Shown: positions 23,614-32,584, numbered from the stretch's first letter. The stretch: DNA of 35,092 nucleotides from Actinomycetota bacterium (GCA_016201135.1 JACQDK010000070.1:1-35092); one strand, 5' to 3'. Program-made: numbers and translations. The notes: generated by a model not told the origin, from the letters alone.

Positions 23614-24797
23614 ATCCAGAGGTCATCGCAGCGCTCCGCGAGCTGGAACGGGAAAAGGGCATCGCCTTCGAGACCATCCTCCACGGCCTGGAGGAGGCGA
23701 TGGCGTCCGCCTACAAGACCTGGTGGAAGCAGGAGAACCCAACCGCCGACGACGAATTCGCCGGCTTCCGCGCCGAGATCGACCCCGTCTCCGGAGACCT
23801 GCGGATCTGGCAGCAGGAGCTGAACGAGATCGAGGGCGAGGAGGGCGAGCTGCACATGGAGGTGGCCTCCGAGAAGGAGGTCGTGCCGGTCCCCGAGGAG
23901 TTCAAGGGGCGGATCGGCGCCCAGACCGCGAAGCAGGTGATCTTCCAGAAGCTCCGCGACGCCGAGCGCGAGATGACGTACGAGGAGTTCGCGGGTCGCG
24001 AGGGAGATGTCGTCACCGGCATCGTGCAGCAGCAGGAGCGCCGGTACACGTTGCTCGATCTGGGGAAGGTCGAGGCGCTGCTGCCGCAGGCCGAGCAGGT
24101 TCCCTCCGAGCCGTACCGGCACGGCGAGCGGCTGAAGGCCTACATCACCGAGGTCCGAAGGGGCACGAAGGGGCCGCAGATCGTCGTATCGCGGTCGCAC
24201 CCCGGGCTGCTGAAGGCGCTGTTCGCGCTGGAGGTTCCCGAGATAGAAGAGGGCATCGTCGAGATCAAGGCTGTGGCGAGGGAACCCGGTCACCGCTCGA
24301 AGATGGCTGTGTCCTCGAACGAGCCGGCGGTCGATCCGGTGGGCGCTTGCGTCGGGCCGAAGGGGTCCCGGGTGCGCATGGTGGTCAACGAGCTCCGCGG
24401 GGAGAAGATCGACGTGGTGCCCTGGTCGCCGAAGGCCGAGGACTTCGTCGCGAACGCTCTCCAGCCCGCGAAGGTCAAGGAGGTCAGGATCGACACCGAC
24501 ACGCAGACGGCGCTGGTGGTCGTGCCCGACTACCAGCTCTCGCTCGCGATCGGCAAGGAGGGACAGAACGCCCGGCTGGCGGCGCGGCTCACCGGGTGGA
24601 GGATCGACATCAAGTCCGAGACGCAGGTGGGCGACGAGGCGCGGTCCTCGGCTCGGGCGGCGGCCGAAGCACCGCTCGTCGAAGAGGCTCCGGTCGAGGA
24701 GGCCCCCGCGGTCAAGGAGCCCGAAGCCCCCGCGGTCGAGGAGGCCCCCGCGGTCAAGGAGCCCGAAGCCCCCGCGGAGGCTCCGTCGCAGGAGTAG
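23610..24797 (+). CDS. nusA: Transcription termination/antitermination factor NusA
   Basis: Binds RNA polymerase and modulates pausing, termination and antitermination. The N-terminal polymerase-binding domain (1-125, NPEVIAALRELEREKGIAFETILHGLEEAMASAYK), an S1 domain (about 130-200, GDVVTGIVQQQERRYTLLDLGKVEALLP) and two KH domains (EPAVDPVGACVGPKGSRVRMVVNELRGEKIDVV and LSLAIGKEGQNARLAARLTGWRIDI) are intact. The last 45 residues are an acidic Glu/Ala/Pro tail with a perfect duplication; the E. coli-type acidic repeat domains are absent. Start ATG 23610 with GAGGAG upstream; the ORF-track start at 22929 is a shadow extension. 395 residues. Confidence 0.97.
   Translation: MNPEVIAALRELEREKGIAFETILHGLEEAMASAYKTWWKQENPTADDEFAGFRAEIDPVSGDLRIWQQELNEIEGEEGELHMEVASEKEVVPVPEEFKGRIGAQTAKQVIFQKLRDAEREMTYEEFAGREGDVVTGIVQQQERRYTLLDLGKVEALLPQAEQVPSEPYRHGERLKAYITEVRRGTKGPQIVVSRSHPGLLKALFALEVPEIEEGIVEIKAVAREPGHRSKMAVSSNEPAVDPVGACVGPKGSRVRMVVNELRGEKIDVVPWSPKAEDFVANALQPAKVKEVRIDTDTQTALVVVPDYQLSLAIGKEGQNARLAARLTGWRIDIKSETQVGDEARSSARAAAEAPLVEEAPVEEAPAVKEPEAPAVEEAPAVKEPEAPAEAPSQE
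24693..24776 (+). repeat. Perfect 42-bp tandem duplication in the nusA tail
   Basis: Two identical 42-nt units (24693-24734, 24735-24776) each encode VEEAPAVKEPEAPA. Identity at every synonymous site points to a recent duplication, and the unit length keeps the frame. Confidence 0.95.
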
Positions 24798-24799
24798 CC

Positions 24800-25069
24800 G
24801 TGGGGCTTCAAGCGGAACCGGAGCGGACCTGCGTGGCCTGCCGGGGGAGGGCGCCGAGGCGGGAGCTGCTGCGCCTGGCCGGCTCGGCCGCAGGGGTCGT
24901 GGTGGATCCCGCGGGCCGTGAGCCGGGCCGGGGGGCGTACCTGCACCGCGATCCGGCCTGCGTCGAGGCCGCGTTCCGGAAGGGCTCGCTCGCGCGCGCT
25001 CTCAAGAGGGGCCTCACGCCCGAAGAAGCAGCTAGGCTAAGGATCCACATCGGGAGGGAGCTGGGTTGA
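24800..25069 (+). CDS. ylxR: YlxR family RNA-binding protein
   Basis: Small basic protein of the YlxR (DUF448) family encoded between nusA and infB; reported as a nucleoid- or RNase P-associated regulator in some species. The motif ERTCVACRGRAPRRELLRLA and GRGAYLHRDPACVEAAFRKGSLARAL are diagnostic. 89 residues. Start is GTG at 24800, with AGGAG 5 nt upstream overlapping the nusA end. The stop overlaps the infB TTG. The longer ORF-track frame from 23723 is a nusA shadow. Confidence 0.93.
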   Translation: MGLQAEPERTCVACRGRAPRRELLRLAGSAAGVVVDPAGREPGRGAYLHRDPACVEAAFRKGSLARALKRGLTPEEAARLRIHIGRELG

Positions 25070-27282
25070 GGGTCCACGAGCTGGCCAAGGAGCTGGGCGT
25101 CACGAGCAAGGAACTGCTCGCGGCGCTCGAGCAGATGGGTGTGGCGGGCCGGTCCGCCAGCTCCAGTGTGCCCGAGGACATGGTGCCCCGCCTGCGCGCC
25201 TCCGGCGGCAAGGCGACGGCCGCTGCGCCCAAGCGCCGCGAGGTTCTCGAGCCGGCGCCCACCCCCCGCAAGGCCAGGGCGAGGGCTGCCAAGCCCGTCG
25301 AGGCCGCGGCGGGAACCAAGCGGCCATCGGAGCGTGCCGCTCGGGCGGCCTCACCCGCGACGAAGAAGAAGGGGTCGGTGCGGCCGGTCGAACCGGCGGT
25401 CGCCGCCCCGGAAAGCCCTGCGGCGCCGATGCCCTCGTCCGCCGGCGCAGCGGCAGGCACGCCTGCGGCTCCCGTGGACATGGCGCCGAGACCCGTTCCC
25501 CCCAGGCCCGCGGAGCCGCCGAAGCCGACCCTACCCGTCCTGCAGCTGGTTCGCGGCGCAACCCCGCAGACGATCGCCGAGAAGGTGGACAGGTCGCCGG
25601 CGGACATCGTGAAGATCCTCTTCATGGCCGGCGAGATGGCGACCGCCACCACCTCGTTGTCGGACCAGGCGATCGGGCTCGTCGTCGACGACCTCGGGTA
25701 CACCGCGGAGATCGTCGGCATCGAGGAGGAGGACCAGGGGCCGGAGGAGGACCTGGTCGACGAGAGCAAGCTCACGACCCGCTCGCCGGTCGTCACGGTG
25801 ATGGGCCACGTCGACCACGGCAAGACCAAGCTGCTCGATGCGATCCGCAGCACGAACGTGGTTGCCGGCGAGTTCGGCGGCATCACGCAGCACATCGGCG
25901 CCTACCAGGCCCACGTCGACGGGAGAGACATCACCTTCATCGACACTCCTGGCCACGAGGCGTTCACGGCCATGCGTGCGCGGGGGGCGCAGGTCACCGA
26001 CATCGTCGTCCTCGTCGTCGCGGCCGACGACGGCGTGATGCCGCAGACCGTCGAGGCGCTCGACCACGCGAAGGCGGCCGGGGTGCCGATCATCGTGGCC
26101 GTCAACAAGATCGACAAGGATGAGGCCGACCCCCAGCGGGTCCGAACGCAGATGGTGGAGCTGGGCATCGTGCCGTCCGAGTGGGGAGGCACCAACGAGT
26201 TCGTCGACGTGTCTGCGAAGGCCGGCATCAACCTCGGTGGGCTCCTGGAAACGATCCTGCTCGTCGCCGACCTCGAGGAGCTGAAGGGCGATGCCACCGG
26301 CCGCGCGCGAGGCACCGTGATCGAGGCTCACCTGGACAAGGGCCGGGGCCCGGTCGCGACGATGCTCGTGCGGAAGGGCACCCTGAAGGTCGGCGACGCT
26401 CTCGTCTGCGGAACCGCCTACGCGAAGGTGCGGGCGATGCTGGACGAGAACGGCGGCGTAGTCGAGACCGCCGGTCCGTCCAAGCCAGCGCAGATCCTCG
26501 GATGGAGCCACGTGCCCTCCTCTGGTGACGAGTTCCGCGAGGTTCAGGACGAGCGCGAGGCGCGCCACATCGCTGCCGAGCGTGAGGCGAAGACTCGCGC
26601 TGCCGAGCTGGTCGCCACCCGCCCGCCGACCCTGCAGGACCTGATGCGCCGGGCCGAACGGCAGGAGATCCCGGAGCTGAACCTGATCGTGAAAGCCGAC
26701 GTCCAGGGGTCCCTCGGCGCCCTCTCCGACGCCCTCCTCAAGCTCCCGCAGGACGAGGTGCGGGTGAACCTCGTGCACAGCGCTGCCGGCGGCATCACCG
26801 AGAACGACATCCGGCTCGCGATGGCCTCCAACGCGATCGTCGTTGGCTTCAACGTGAGGCCGGACAAGCAGGCCCGCGGGATCGCGGACAAGGAGGGCGT
26901 CGACATCCGTCTCTACCGGGTGATCTACGACGCGATCGACGACATCAAGGCCGCTCTGTCCGGCATGCTGAAGCCGGAGGAGCGCGAGGTCGAGCTCGGC
27001 CGCGCCGAGGTCCGAGCGCTGTTCCGCGTGCCGAGGATAGGCGTGGTCGCCGGGTCCTACGTGACCGACGGCAAGATCGAACGCGACGCGCGCGCCCGCC
27101 TCGTTCGCGACGGCGTCGTCATCTACGAGGGCAAGGTCGGGTCGCTCCGCCGTTTCAAGGAGGACGTCAAGGAGGTGGCCCAGGGCTACGAGTGCGGCAT
27201 CGGGATCGAGGGCTACCAGGACGTCAAGGAAGGCGACCTGATCGAGGCCTTCGAGGTGCACGAGGTGGCGCGTTCGATCTGA
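25066..27282 (+). CDS. infB: Translation initiation factor IF-2
   Basis: GTPase that recruits fMet-tRNA to the 30S subunit and promotes subunit joining. The N-terminal IF2N domain ([23 protein letters not shown]) is followed by an Ala/Pro/Lys-rich linker (about 45-150), a second IF2N-like segment ([27 protein letters not shown]), then the G domain: G1 GHVDHGKT near residue 247, [18 protein letters not shown] and NKID. Domains II-IV follow, ending [24 protein letters not shown]. 738 residues. The start TTG 25066 overlaps the ylxR stop, with GGGAGGGAG upstream. The stop shares TGATG with the next gene. Confidence 0.98.
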   Translation: MRVHELAKELGVTSKELLAALEQMGVAGRSASSSVPEDMVPRLRASGGKATAAAPKRREVLEPAPTPRKARARAAKPVEAAAGTKRPSERAARAASPATKKKGSVRPVEPAVAAPESPAAPMPSSAGAAAGTPAAPVDMAPRPVPPRPAEPPKPTLPVLQLVRGATPQTIAEKVDRSPADIVKILFMAGEMATATTSLSDQAIGLVVDDLGYTAEIVGIEEEDQGPEEDLVDESKLTTRSPVVTVMGHVDHGKTKLLDAIRSTNVVAGEFGGITQHIGAYQAHVDGRDITFIDTPGHEAFTAMRARGAQVTDIVVLVVAADDGVMPQTVEALDHAKAAGVPIIVAVNKIDKDEADPQRVRTQMVELGIVPSEWGGTNEFVDVSAKAGINLGGLLETILLVADLEELKGDATGRARGTVIEAHLDKGRGPVATMLVRKGTLKVGDALVCGTAYAKVRAMLDENGGVVETAGPSKPAQILGWSHVPSSGDEFREVQDEREARHIAAEREAKTRAAELVATRPPTLQDLMRRAERQEIPELNLIVKADVQGSLGALSDALLKLPQDEVRVNLVHSAAGGITENDIRLAMASNAIVVGFNVRPDKQARGIADKEGVDIRLYRVIYDAIDDIKAALSGMLKPEEREVELGRAEVRALFRVPRIGVVAGSYVTDGKIERDARARLVRDGVVIYEGKVGSLRRFKEDVKEVAQGYECGIGIEGYQDVKEGDLIEAFEVHEVARSI

Positions 27283-27575
27283 TGCTGGTCGCGCTCGAGC
27301 GGTTCGACCTTCGGATCCCCGGGTGTGCTTCGCTGAAGCAGAAGCGCCACGTCGTGAAGTCGCTCACGGCCGCGCTCAGGCAGCGCTTCAACGTCAGCGT
27401 GGCGGAGGTCGACCATCAGGACCTGTGGCAGCGGACCGCCGTGGCGGTGGCGGCGGCGGACGCGGAGACGTTCCACGCGAGGAAGGTCATGCACGAGGTG
27501 GAGAAGTTCATCGAGCGGTGGCCCGGGGTCGAGGTCATCGACGCCGAGCTCACGCTCCACGGGCCGGAGGACTGA
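27282..27575 (+). CDS. ylxP: YlxP (DUF503) family protein
   Basis: Small protein conserved between infB and rbfA, with a proposed role in ribosome assembly that is not settled. The product [59 protein letters not shown] matches the DUF503 pattern (SLKxKR, FNVSVAE, DxWQ). 97 residues. Start is ATG 27282, coupled to infB through TGATG; the ORF-track start at 27192 is within infB. rbfA begins 1 nt after its stop. Confidence 0.94.
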   Translation: MLVALERFDLRIPGCASLKQKRHVVKSLTAALRQRFNVSVAEVDHQDLWQRTAVAVAAADAETFHARKVMHEVEKFIERWPGVEVIDAELTLHGPED

Positions 27576-27576
27576 G

Positions 27577-27936
27577 ATGACCCAGGGCGCGCGGACGGAT
27601 CGCGTCGGTGAGGAGTTCCGCGAGATCCTCGCGGAGGAGATCCTGAAGCTGAAGGACCCTCGGGTGGGGTTCGTGACCGTGACGGCCGTCAAGGTCACGG
27701 CGGATCTGCGGCGGGCGCGCGTCTTCTACACGGCCATGGGAGACGAGCGTGAGCGAGCCGCCACGCGCGCCGGGCTCCGCTCGGCCGCGGCGCACCTGCG
27801 AGCCGCGATCGGCAAGCAGGTCCGACTGAAGTTCCTGCCCGAGCTCGAGTTCGAGGAGGACGCCACGATCGAACAGGGCGAGCGGATCGATAGGCTGATC
27901 GAGAGGTTGCACACGCAGGAGCCCGGCGATGCTTGA
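27577..27936 (+). CDS. rbfA: Ribosome-binding factor A
   Basis: KH-like factor needed for late 30S maturation near the 5' helix of 16S rRNA. Motifs: RTDRVGEEFREILAEEILKLKDPRVGFVTVTAVKVTADLRRARVFYT and LRAAIGKQVRLKFLPELEFEEDATIEQGERIDRLI. 119 residues, normal size. Start is ATG 27577; its end overlaps the nrnA start by 8 nt. Confidence 0.96.
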   Translation: MTQGARTDRVGEEFREILAEEILKLKDPRVGFVTVTAVKVTADLRRARVFYTAMGDERERAATRAGLRSAAAHLRAAIGKQVRLKFLPELEFEEDATIEQGERIDRLIERLHTQEPGDA

Positions 27937-28906
27937 CTTCGCGCGCGCGGCGCAAGTCCTTCGCGACGCACCCGAGGTGGCCATCACGTGCCACGTGAAC
28001 CCTGATGCCGACGCGCTCGGCGCGATGCTGGGGCTCGCGGCGTTCCTTCGCGAGCGAGGCACGTCGACCACGTGCGCGTTCCCCAACGAGCCGCCGGACG
28101 CGCCGCGCTGGGCCCGCATGCTGCCCGGCTCGTCGGCGCTCGTGGCGGTGAAGGAGTTCCCGAAGGCCCCGGCGGTGATGGTGACCTGCGACTGCGCCTC
28201 GAGCGACCGGCTGGGGCCGCTGCTCGGCGCTGCGAACAGGGCGGGCGAGCTGATCTGGATCGACCATCACCGCTCGAATGAGGGACTGGGGACGATCCCC
28301 CTCATCGACCCTGAGGCCTCCTCCTCGTGCGAGCTCGTGTGGCGGCTGATCGGCGAGATCGGGGGGAAGGTTCCCACCGACACGGCGATCTGCCTGTACG
28401 CGGGACTCGTCACGGATACGGGCCGGTTCCAGTACGAGGCGGTGCGTCCCGAGACGCTCCGGCTGGCGGCCGAGCTCCGGGAGTTCGACTTCGACCACGC
28501 TCGCCTCGTGCAGGCGCTGTACGAGGACAACGGGCGGAGATACCTCCAGCTGGTCGGGCTGGCCCTCGGGCGGCTCGCCTTCGTTCCCGAAGCCGACCTC
28601 GTGTGGACGTACCTGACGCAGGCGGACCTCCGCGAGGCCGGGGTGCACCCCGGCGAGACCGACGATCTGATCGACGTGATCCGCACCGATCGCGACGCCG
28701 ACGTGGCGGCCCTCGTGAAGCAGCAGAAGGACGGAAGGTTCAAGGTGAGCGTGCGCTCGCGAGGAGGGCACGACCTCGCGAAGGTCGCGGCGGTGTTCGG
28801 GGGCGGTGGCCATCGCCTGGCGGCCGGATACACCTCCAAGCATGGACCCGCCGAGACGGTCGACCAGCTCGCCGCGGCTCTGCGGGGGGAACCGGTCGTG
28901 CCGTGA
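27929..28906 (+). CDS. nrnA: DHH-family phosphoesterase, NrnA-like
   Basis: Degrades short oligoribonucleotides (nanoRNA) and/or 3'-phosphoadenosine 5'-phosphate; cyclic dinucleotide breakdown products are a further possibility. The DHH domain has ITCHVNPDADALGAMLGLAAFLRERG, TCDCASSDRLG and the name motif WIDHHRSN, all metal-binding. The C-terminal DHHA1 domain ends in the substrate-binding GGGGHRLAAGY. 325 residues. ATG 27929 overlaps rbfA; the stop overlaps the truB GTG. Placement between rbfA and truB is standard for this family. Confidence 0.93.
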   Translation: MLDFARAAQVLRDAPEVAITCHVNPDADALGAMLGLAAFLRERGTSTTCAFPNEPPDAPRWARMLPGSSALVAVKEFPKAPAVMVTCDCASSDRLGPLLGAANRAGELIWIDHHRSNEGLGTIPLIDPEASSSCELVWRLIGEIGGKVPTDTAICLYAGLVTDTGRFQYEAVRPETLRLAAELREFDFDHARLVQALYEDNGRRYLQLVGLALGRLAFVPEADLVWTYLTQADLREAGVHPGETDDLIDVIRTDRDADVAALVKQQKDGRFKVSVRSRGGHDLAKVAAVFGGGGHRLAAGYTSKHGPAETVDQLAAALRGEPVVP

Positions 28907-29748
28907 ACGGGCCCGAGGGCCTGCTGCTCGTCGACAAGCCTAAGGGCGTCACGTCGCACGACGTCGTTGACGTCGTGCGACGTGCTCTCTCCACGAGGAA
29001 GGTCGGCCATGCCGGAACCCTCGATCCGATGGCAACGGGCCTGTTGATCCTGGGGGTCGGCAGGGCCACGCGCCTGCTCCGGTTCCTGGGCGATCTGCCG
29101 AAGACGTACGCGGGCCGCGCCCTCCTGGGGGTGGAGACCACCACCCTCGACGCCGACGGCGACGTCGTTCGCAGATCGCCCGTGGAGATCGGCGAGGTGC
29201 GGGTTCGCGAGGCCATGGCCGCGCTCGTGGGGGACTCGACGCAGCGGCCGCCGGCCTACAGCGCCGTGAAGGTCGGCGGGCGCAAGCTCTACGAGGCGGC
29301 CCGCAAGGGGGAGCGCCTGGAGGCTGCGCCTCGGCCGATACGCGTTGACCGGTTCGAGCTGACCGGCTTCGATCCCCCCGACGCCGACTTCGACGTGACC
29401 TGCTCGGGCGGCACCTACGTGCGCGTCCTCGCCGCGGACGTTGGAGCGGCGCTCGGGTGCGGTGCCCACCTCACGGCGCTGCGGCGCACTTCGATAGGTC
29501 CGTTCGACGTCCGGGAGGCGGTCCTGCCCGAAGACGTCCGGAACCCCCTGCCGATCGAGCGCGCCGTCGCCCACCTGCCGCGGGTGGAGCTCGACCCCGA
29601 GGAGGCCGCAGCCGCCCGGAACGGACGGATCCTGGGGCCCATGGGTTTCGGCGGTCCCTATGCCGTCTTCGACCCCGATGGGCCCCTCATCGGCGTGTAC
29701 CTCGACGAGGGAACCAAGGGAAGGCCGCAGGTTATCCTCGCGTCGTGA
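28903..29748 (+). CDS. truB: tRNA pseudouridine-55 synthase
   Basis: Converts U55 to pseudouridine in the T loop of tRNAs. Catalytic D41 lies in KVGHAGTLDPMATGLL. Other motifs: GLLLVDKPKGVTSHDVV, RATRLLRFLGDLPKTYAGRALLGVETTTLDADG, QRPPAYSAVKVGGRKLYEAARKGE and CSGGTYVRVLAADVG. The C-terminal part is shortened with an actinobacterial-style domain. 281 residues from GTG 28903, overlapping the nrnA stop. Its end contains the -10-like box of the next gene. Confidence 0.97.
   Translation: MNGPEGLLLVDKPKGVTSHDVVDVVRRALSTRKVGHAGTLDPMATGLLILGVGRATRLLRFLGDLPKTYAGRALLGVETTTLDADGDVVRRSPVEIGEVRVREAMAALVGDSTQRPPAYSAVKVGGRKLYEAARKGERLEAAPRPIRVDRFELTGFDPPDADFDVTCSGGTYVRVLAADVGAALGCGAHLTALRRTSIGPFDVREAVLPEDVRNPLPIERAVAHLPRVELDPEEAAAARNGRILGPMGFGGPYAVFDPDGPLIGVYLDEGTKGRPQVILAS
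29733..29738 (+). promoter_or_regulatory. -10 box TATCCT inside the truB end
   Basis: TATCCT ends 6 nt before GTG 29745. It could give an internal leaderless transcript for the YbhN-like gene in addition to read-through from the operon. Confidence 0.4.
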
Positions 29749-30839
29749 GCGCGCCCCGCCCCGCCCCGCGCAGCCACCCCGCGTGGCGAGCGTTGCAGAT
29801 CCTGGTCTCGGTCCTCGTCGTCGGCGGGATCTTCGCGTTCGCGATCCCCAACGTGGCGGACTACGGCGCCGTGTGGAGGGCGATCGTCGCCATGAGGGGG
29901 CTCGAGATCTCCTCGCTCGTGCTCGTGACGTTGATGAACCTCGTGACGTACTGGCCCCAGCAGACGGCGGCGATGCCCGGCCTCAAGATCTCGCAGGCGG
30001 CGGTGAACAACCAGTCCTCGACGTCGATCGCGAACACGCTGCCGGGCGGGGGCGCGATCGCGGTCGGCGTGAGCTACGCGATGTACCGCTCGTGGGGCTT
30101 CCCCAACTCCGCCATCGCCCTCTCCGTGTTGGTGACCGGGATCTGGAACATGTTCATGAAGCTCGGGCTCCCGATCGTGGCCATCGCGATCCTCGCGGTG
30201 CAGGGGGGCTCGACCGCCGGACTGCTCCTCGCCGCCCTGATCGGATTCGCGGTGCTGCTCGCGGCCGTCGTGCTCTTCGCGCTCATGCTGCGGAAAGAAG
30301 CCTTCGCGGAGCGGATCGGCGACGCGCTGTCGGCGCCGGTGAACACCGCTCGGAGGCTGGTGCGAAGGGTGCCGGTGGATGGCTGGGGTACTAGGGCCGT
30401 CCGGCTCCGGAGGCAGGTCGTCGACCTGGTCGAGGATCGGTGGCTGAAGCTCACGGTCTCGACCGTGGTGAGCCACCTTTGCCTGTGGCTGGTGCTGCTG
30501 CTCGCGACCCGCGCCGTGGGCATCTCCGCGCGTGAGATCACCACCGCGGAGGTGCTGGCCGTGTTCGCGTTCGGCCGGCTGATCAGCGCACTGCCGATCA
30601 CGCCGGGCGGGGTCGGCATCGTGGAGCTCGGGTACATCGGGGGTCTGGTTCTGGCGGGACGCGGGGCGACCGACGTGCCACCGGATGTGTTCCGCGCGCA
30701 GGTGACGGCGGCGGTCCTCGTCTTCCGGGCTCTCACGTACGGCTTCCAGATCCCGCTTGGCGGCCTCACGTACCTGATCTGGCGCGCCAAGAAGAGCTGG
30801 CTGAAACCGGTGCCGCCCGAGGAGGGGGCGCCGGGGTAG
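29745..30839 (+). CDS. YbhN/LPG-synthase-TM-like membrane protein
   Basis: Polytopic membrane protein resembling the lysylphosphatidylglycerol synthase transmembrane region family (UPF0104/YbhN/AglD group), whose members are linked to lipid handling or flipping. About eight hydrophobic segments include ILVSVLVVGGIFAFAI, ISSLVLVTLMNLVTYW, LLLAALIGFAVLLAAVVLFALML and VSHLCLWLVLLLATRAVGI. The family motifs PGGGAIAVGVSYAM and LPITPGGVGIVELGYIGGLVLAG are present. No aminoacyl-transferase domain follows, so it is not a complete MprF. 364 residues from GTG 29745 (GTGA overlap with truB). Together with the PAP2 gene it separates truB from ribF, which usually follows truB closely. Confidence 0.87.
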   Translation: MSAPRPAPRSHPAWRALQILVSVLVVGGIFAFAIPNVADYGAVWRAIVAMRGLEISSLVLVTLMNLVTYWPQQTAAMPGLKISQAAVNNQSSTSIANTLPGGGAIAVGVSYAMYRSWGFPNSAIALSVLVTGIWNMFMKLGLPIVAIAILAVQGGSTAGLLLAALIGFAVLLAAVVLFALMLRKEAFAERIGDALSAPVNTARRLVRRVPVDGWGTRAVRLRRQVVDLVEDRWLKLTVSTVVSHLCLWLVLLLATRAVGISAREITTAEVLAVFAFGRLISALPITPGGVGIVELGYIGGLVLAGRGATDVPPDVFRAQVTAAVLVFRALTYGFQIPLGGLTYLIWRAKKSWLKPVPPEEGAPG

Positions 30840-31382
30840 TCAGTCCGCGGGCGCCGCGTGTGCCTCGCGCCCCTGCGCATGCCCCTGCTCGCGCCCCAGC
30901 AGCATCCAGATCTCCGTCGCGAGCGCGGCTGAGCCGATCGCGATGCCCGCGCCCAGCAGCACCCCCGCCACGACGTCGGAGAGCCAGTGCGCGACCAGGT
31001 AGACGCGCGAGAAGGCCATGACGAACGAGAAGGCGACCGCGATCCACTCCCACTTCCTGCGCCGAGGTCCCGAGGGGATGAACGCGAGCACGAGAGCGAC
31101 CGCCATCGCTGCCCCCGCCACGGCATGACCGGACGGGAATGAGTAGCCCCTCACGGCAACGAGCGGCCCCGGCGGCCGCCCCCGGTGGAAGTAGGCCTTC
31201 ATCGCCGTGAGCAGAACCTCCGAGGACACCCAGGTGAGGACGAACGCAGCGAACCGGTGCCACCTTCGGCGGACGGCGAGCACGACGGATGCGGCGCCGC
31301 GCAAGGGGATCGTCACGTATCCGCTGCCGGCGACGTTCAAGAACGCGAAGAGCCAAGTCACGACGGCGTTCACCTGGGGCAT
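30840..31382 (-). CDS. PAP2-family phosphatase, probably N-terminally shortened
   Basis: Membrane phosphatase of the PAP2 superfamily (lipid phosphate or undecaprenyl-diphosphate type). The three motifs are complete: KAYFHRGRP (K-x6-RP), YSFPSGH and SRVYLVAHWLSD (SR-x5-H-x3-D). Four or five hydrophobic segments remain. The recognisable family sequence begins right at ATG 31382 ([23 protein letters not shown]), without the first helix and its upstream segment that most members have. A GGAG lies 9 nt before this ATG. Upstream codons in the same frame are antisense of ribF and do not look like PAP2. It converges on the YbhN-like gene with directly abutting stop codons. Activity is plausible but the shortened start is suspicious. 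Confidence 0.85.
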   Translation of the reverse strand: MPQVNAVVTWLFAFLNVAGSGYVTIPLRGAASVVLAVRRRWHRFAAFVLTWVSSEVLLTAMKAYFHRGRPPGPLVAVRGYSFPSGHAVAGAAMAVALVLAFIPSGPRRRKWEWIAVAFSFVMAFSRVYLVAHWLSDVVAGVLLGAGIAIGSAALATEIWMLLGREQGHAQGREAHAAPAD

Positions 31383-32231
31383 CGAGAGGTGCTCCGGCGC
31401 ACGGTCGAGGCCGCCGGCGAGCGGGGCACGCGGAGCGTCGCCGTCACGTTCGACCGCCACCCGCGTGAGGTGCTGACGCCCTCCGACGTGCCGCGGCTGC
31501 TCACGACGGTGGAGCGGAAGGCGTCGATGATCGAGACGACCGGTATCGACCTGCTGGTCGTGCTCGAGTTCACCCCGGCCTTCTCGAAGGTCACGGCAGA
31601 GGACTTCGTGCACGACGTGCTGATCGGGGGCCTCCACGCCGCGCACGCGCGGATGGGCGTGAACTTCACGTTCGGTCACAAGGCCATGGGGAACGTCGAG
31701 ACCCTGAGGGAGATGGGAGCGCGTCACGGCCTCACGGCGGAGGCCGTGCCACTGGTCCAGGTCGGGAACAAGACCGTCTCCTCGTCGTCGGTGCGGGCTG
31801 CGCTCGCGGCCGGCGACCTCGCATGGCCCGTCACGGCCCTCGGCCGGCGTTTCGTGCTCGACGGAGAGGTGGTTGCCGGCTCGGGCCGCGGCCACGACCT
31901 GGGCTACCCCACGGCGAACCTTCGCACCCGGCCCCGGCTCCTGCTTCCCGGGCCGGGTGTCTACGCCGGCGCGGCCGAGCTGTCCGGAGGCCGCAGGTAC
32001 CTCGCCGCGATCGACGTGGGCACGAACCCGACCTTCGGGGTCGAGCCCCTCCACGTCGAGGCGTTCCTGCTCGACTACGACGGGCACGACCTGCATGGTC
32101 AGCCGCTCGCCGTGGAGTTCTGGGAGCGACTCCGCGACGAGATCAGGTTCGACAGCGCGGAGGATCTCGTGAGGGCGATCGCAGGCGACGTCGAGCGGAC
32201 CCGCCAGATCGTCAGGTCTCCCGACCGGTAG
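31185..32231 (+). CDS. ribF: Bifunctional riboflavin kinase/FAD synthetase with disrupted N-terminus
   Basis: RibF phosphorylates riboflavin to FMN and adenylylates it to FAD. Family similarity starts abruptly at [19 protein letters not shown] (31362) and continues intact: [40 protein letters not shown], then the kinase domain [29 protein letters not shown] and [29 protein letters not shown]. The expected first strand (a VVTIGNF-type segment before DGVHLGH) is missing. The codons from ATG 31185, or GTG 31257, are antisense of the PAP2 gene and give a Gly/Asp/Glu-rich stretch unlike RibF. The start is therefore uncertain. Either the adenylyltransferase half is damaged, or the junction at about 31360-31382 is an assembly error. 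The riboflavin-kinase half looks complete. Confidence 0.75.
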   Translation: MEVGLHRREQNLRGHPGEDERSEPVPPSADGEHDGCGAAQGDRHVSAAGDVQEREEPSHDGVHLGHREVLRRTVEAAGERGTRSVAVTFDRHPREVLTPSDVPRLLTTVERKASMIETTGIDLLVVLEFTPAFSKVTAEDFVHDVLIGGLHAAHARMGVNFTFGHKAMGNVETLREMGARHGLTAEAVPLVQVGNKTVSSSSVRAALAAGDLAWPVTALGRRFVLDGEVVAGSGRGHDLGYPTANLRTRPRLLLPGPGVYAGAAELSGGRRYLAAIDVGTNPTFGVEPLHVEAFLLDYDGHDLHGQPLAVEFWERLRDEIRFDSAEDLVRAIAGDVERTRQIVRSPDR

Positions 32232-32288
32232 ACGGGCGCGGCCCACTTCGCCGCCGTGCCCCGGAGACGGCGGGAGCACCCCCTCTGG

Positions 32289-32294
32289 TAACCT
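32289..32294 (+). promoter_or_regulatory. -10 box TAACCT of rpsO
   Basis: TAACCT ends 11 nt before ATG 32306, with no Shine-Dalgarno sequence, implying a very short or absent leader for rpsO. Confidence 0.45.
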
Positions 32295-32305
32295 TTCCCC
32301 TGGTT

Positions 32306-32575
32306 ATGGCGCTCACCACGGAAGACAAGACCCAGATCATCAGGGAGCACGCCCGTTCCACGGGCGACACAGGCTCCACCGAGGTGCAGATCGCGGTGCT
32401 CTCGCGCCGCATCGCCGACCTGACCGAGCATCTGAAGATGCACAAGGGCGACCATCACTCCAGGCGCGGCCTGCTCCAGATGGTCGGGCGTCGTCGCAGG
32501 CTGCTCGAGTACCTGAAGAACGAGGACATCGATCGGTACCGGGCGCTGATCGCGAAGCTCGGTCTCCGTCGATAG
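32306..32575 (+). CDS. rpsO: 30S ribosomal protein S15
   Basis: Primary 16S rRNA-binding protein of the platform. The product [89 protein letters not shown] is a complete 89-residue S15. Start is ATG 32306; the ORF-track extension to 31823 is a ribF shadow. pnp follows after a 217-nt structured gap, as in many bacteria. Confidence 0.98.
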   Translation: MALTTEDKTQIIREHARSTGDTGSTEVQIAVLSRRIADLTEHLKMHKGDHHSRRGLLQMVGRRRRLLEYLKNEDIDRYRALIAKLGLRR

Positions 32576-32584
32576 CAAGACCCG

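Noticed and set aside
31185-31361. Gly/Asp/Glu-rich N-terminal stretch of the ribF ORF as a novel domain
   Set aside because: It is the exact antisense of the PAP2 coding region with good PAP2 conservation, so its composition is explained by the other strand.
30840-32279. 479-aa minus-strand ORF as a fusion protein ending in PAP2
   Set aside because: Upstream of ATG 31382 the frame is antisense of conserved ribF sequence and lacks protein-like features.
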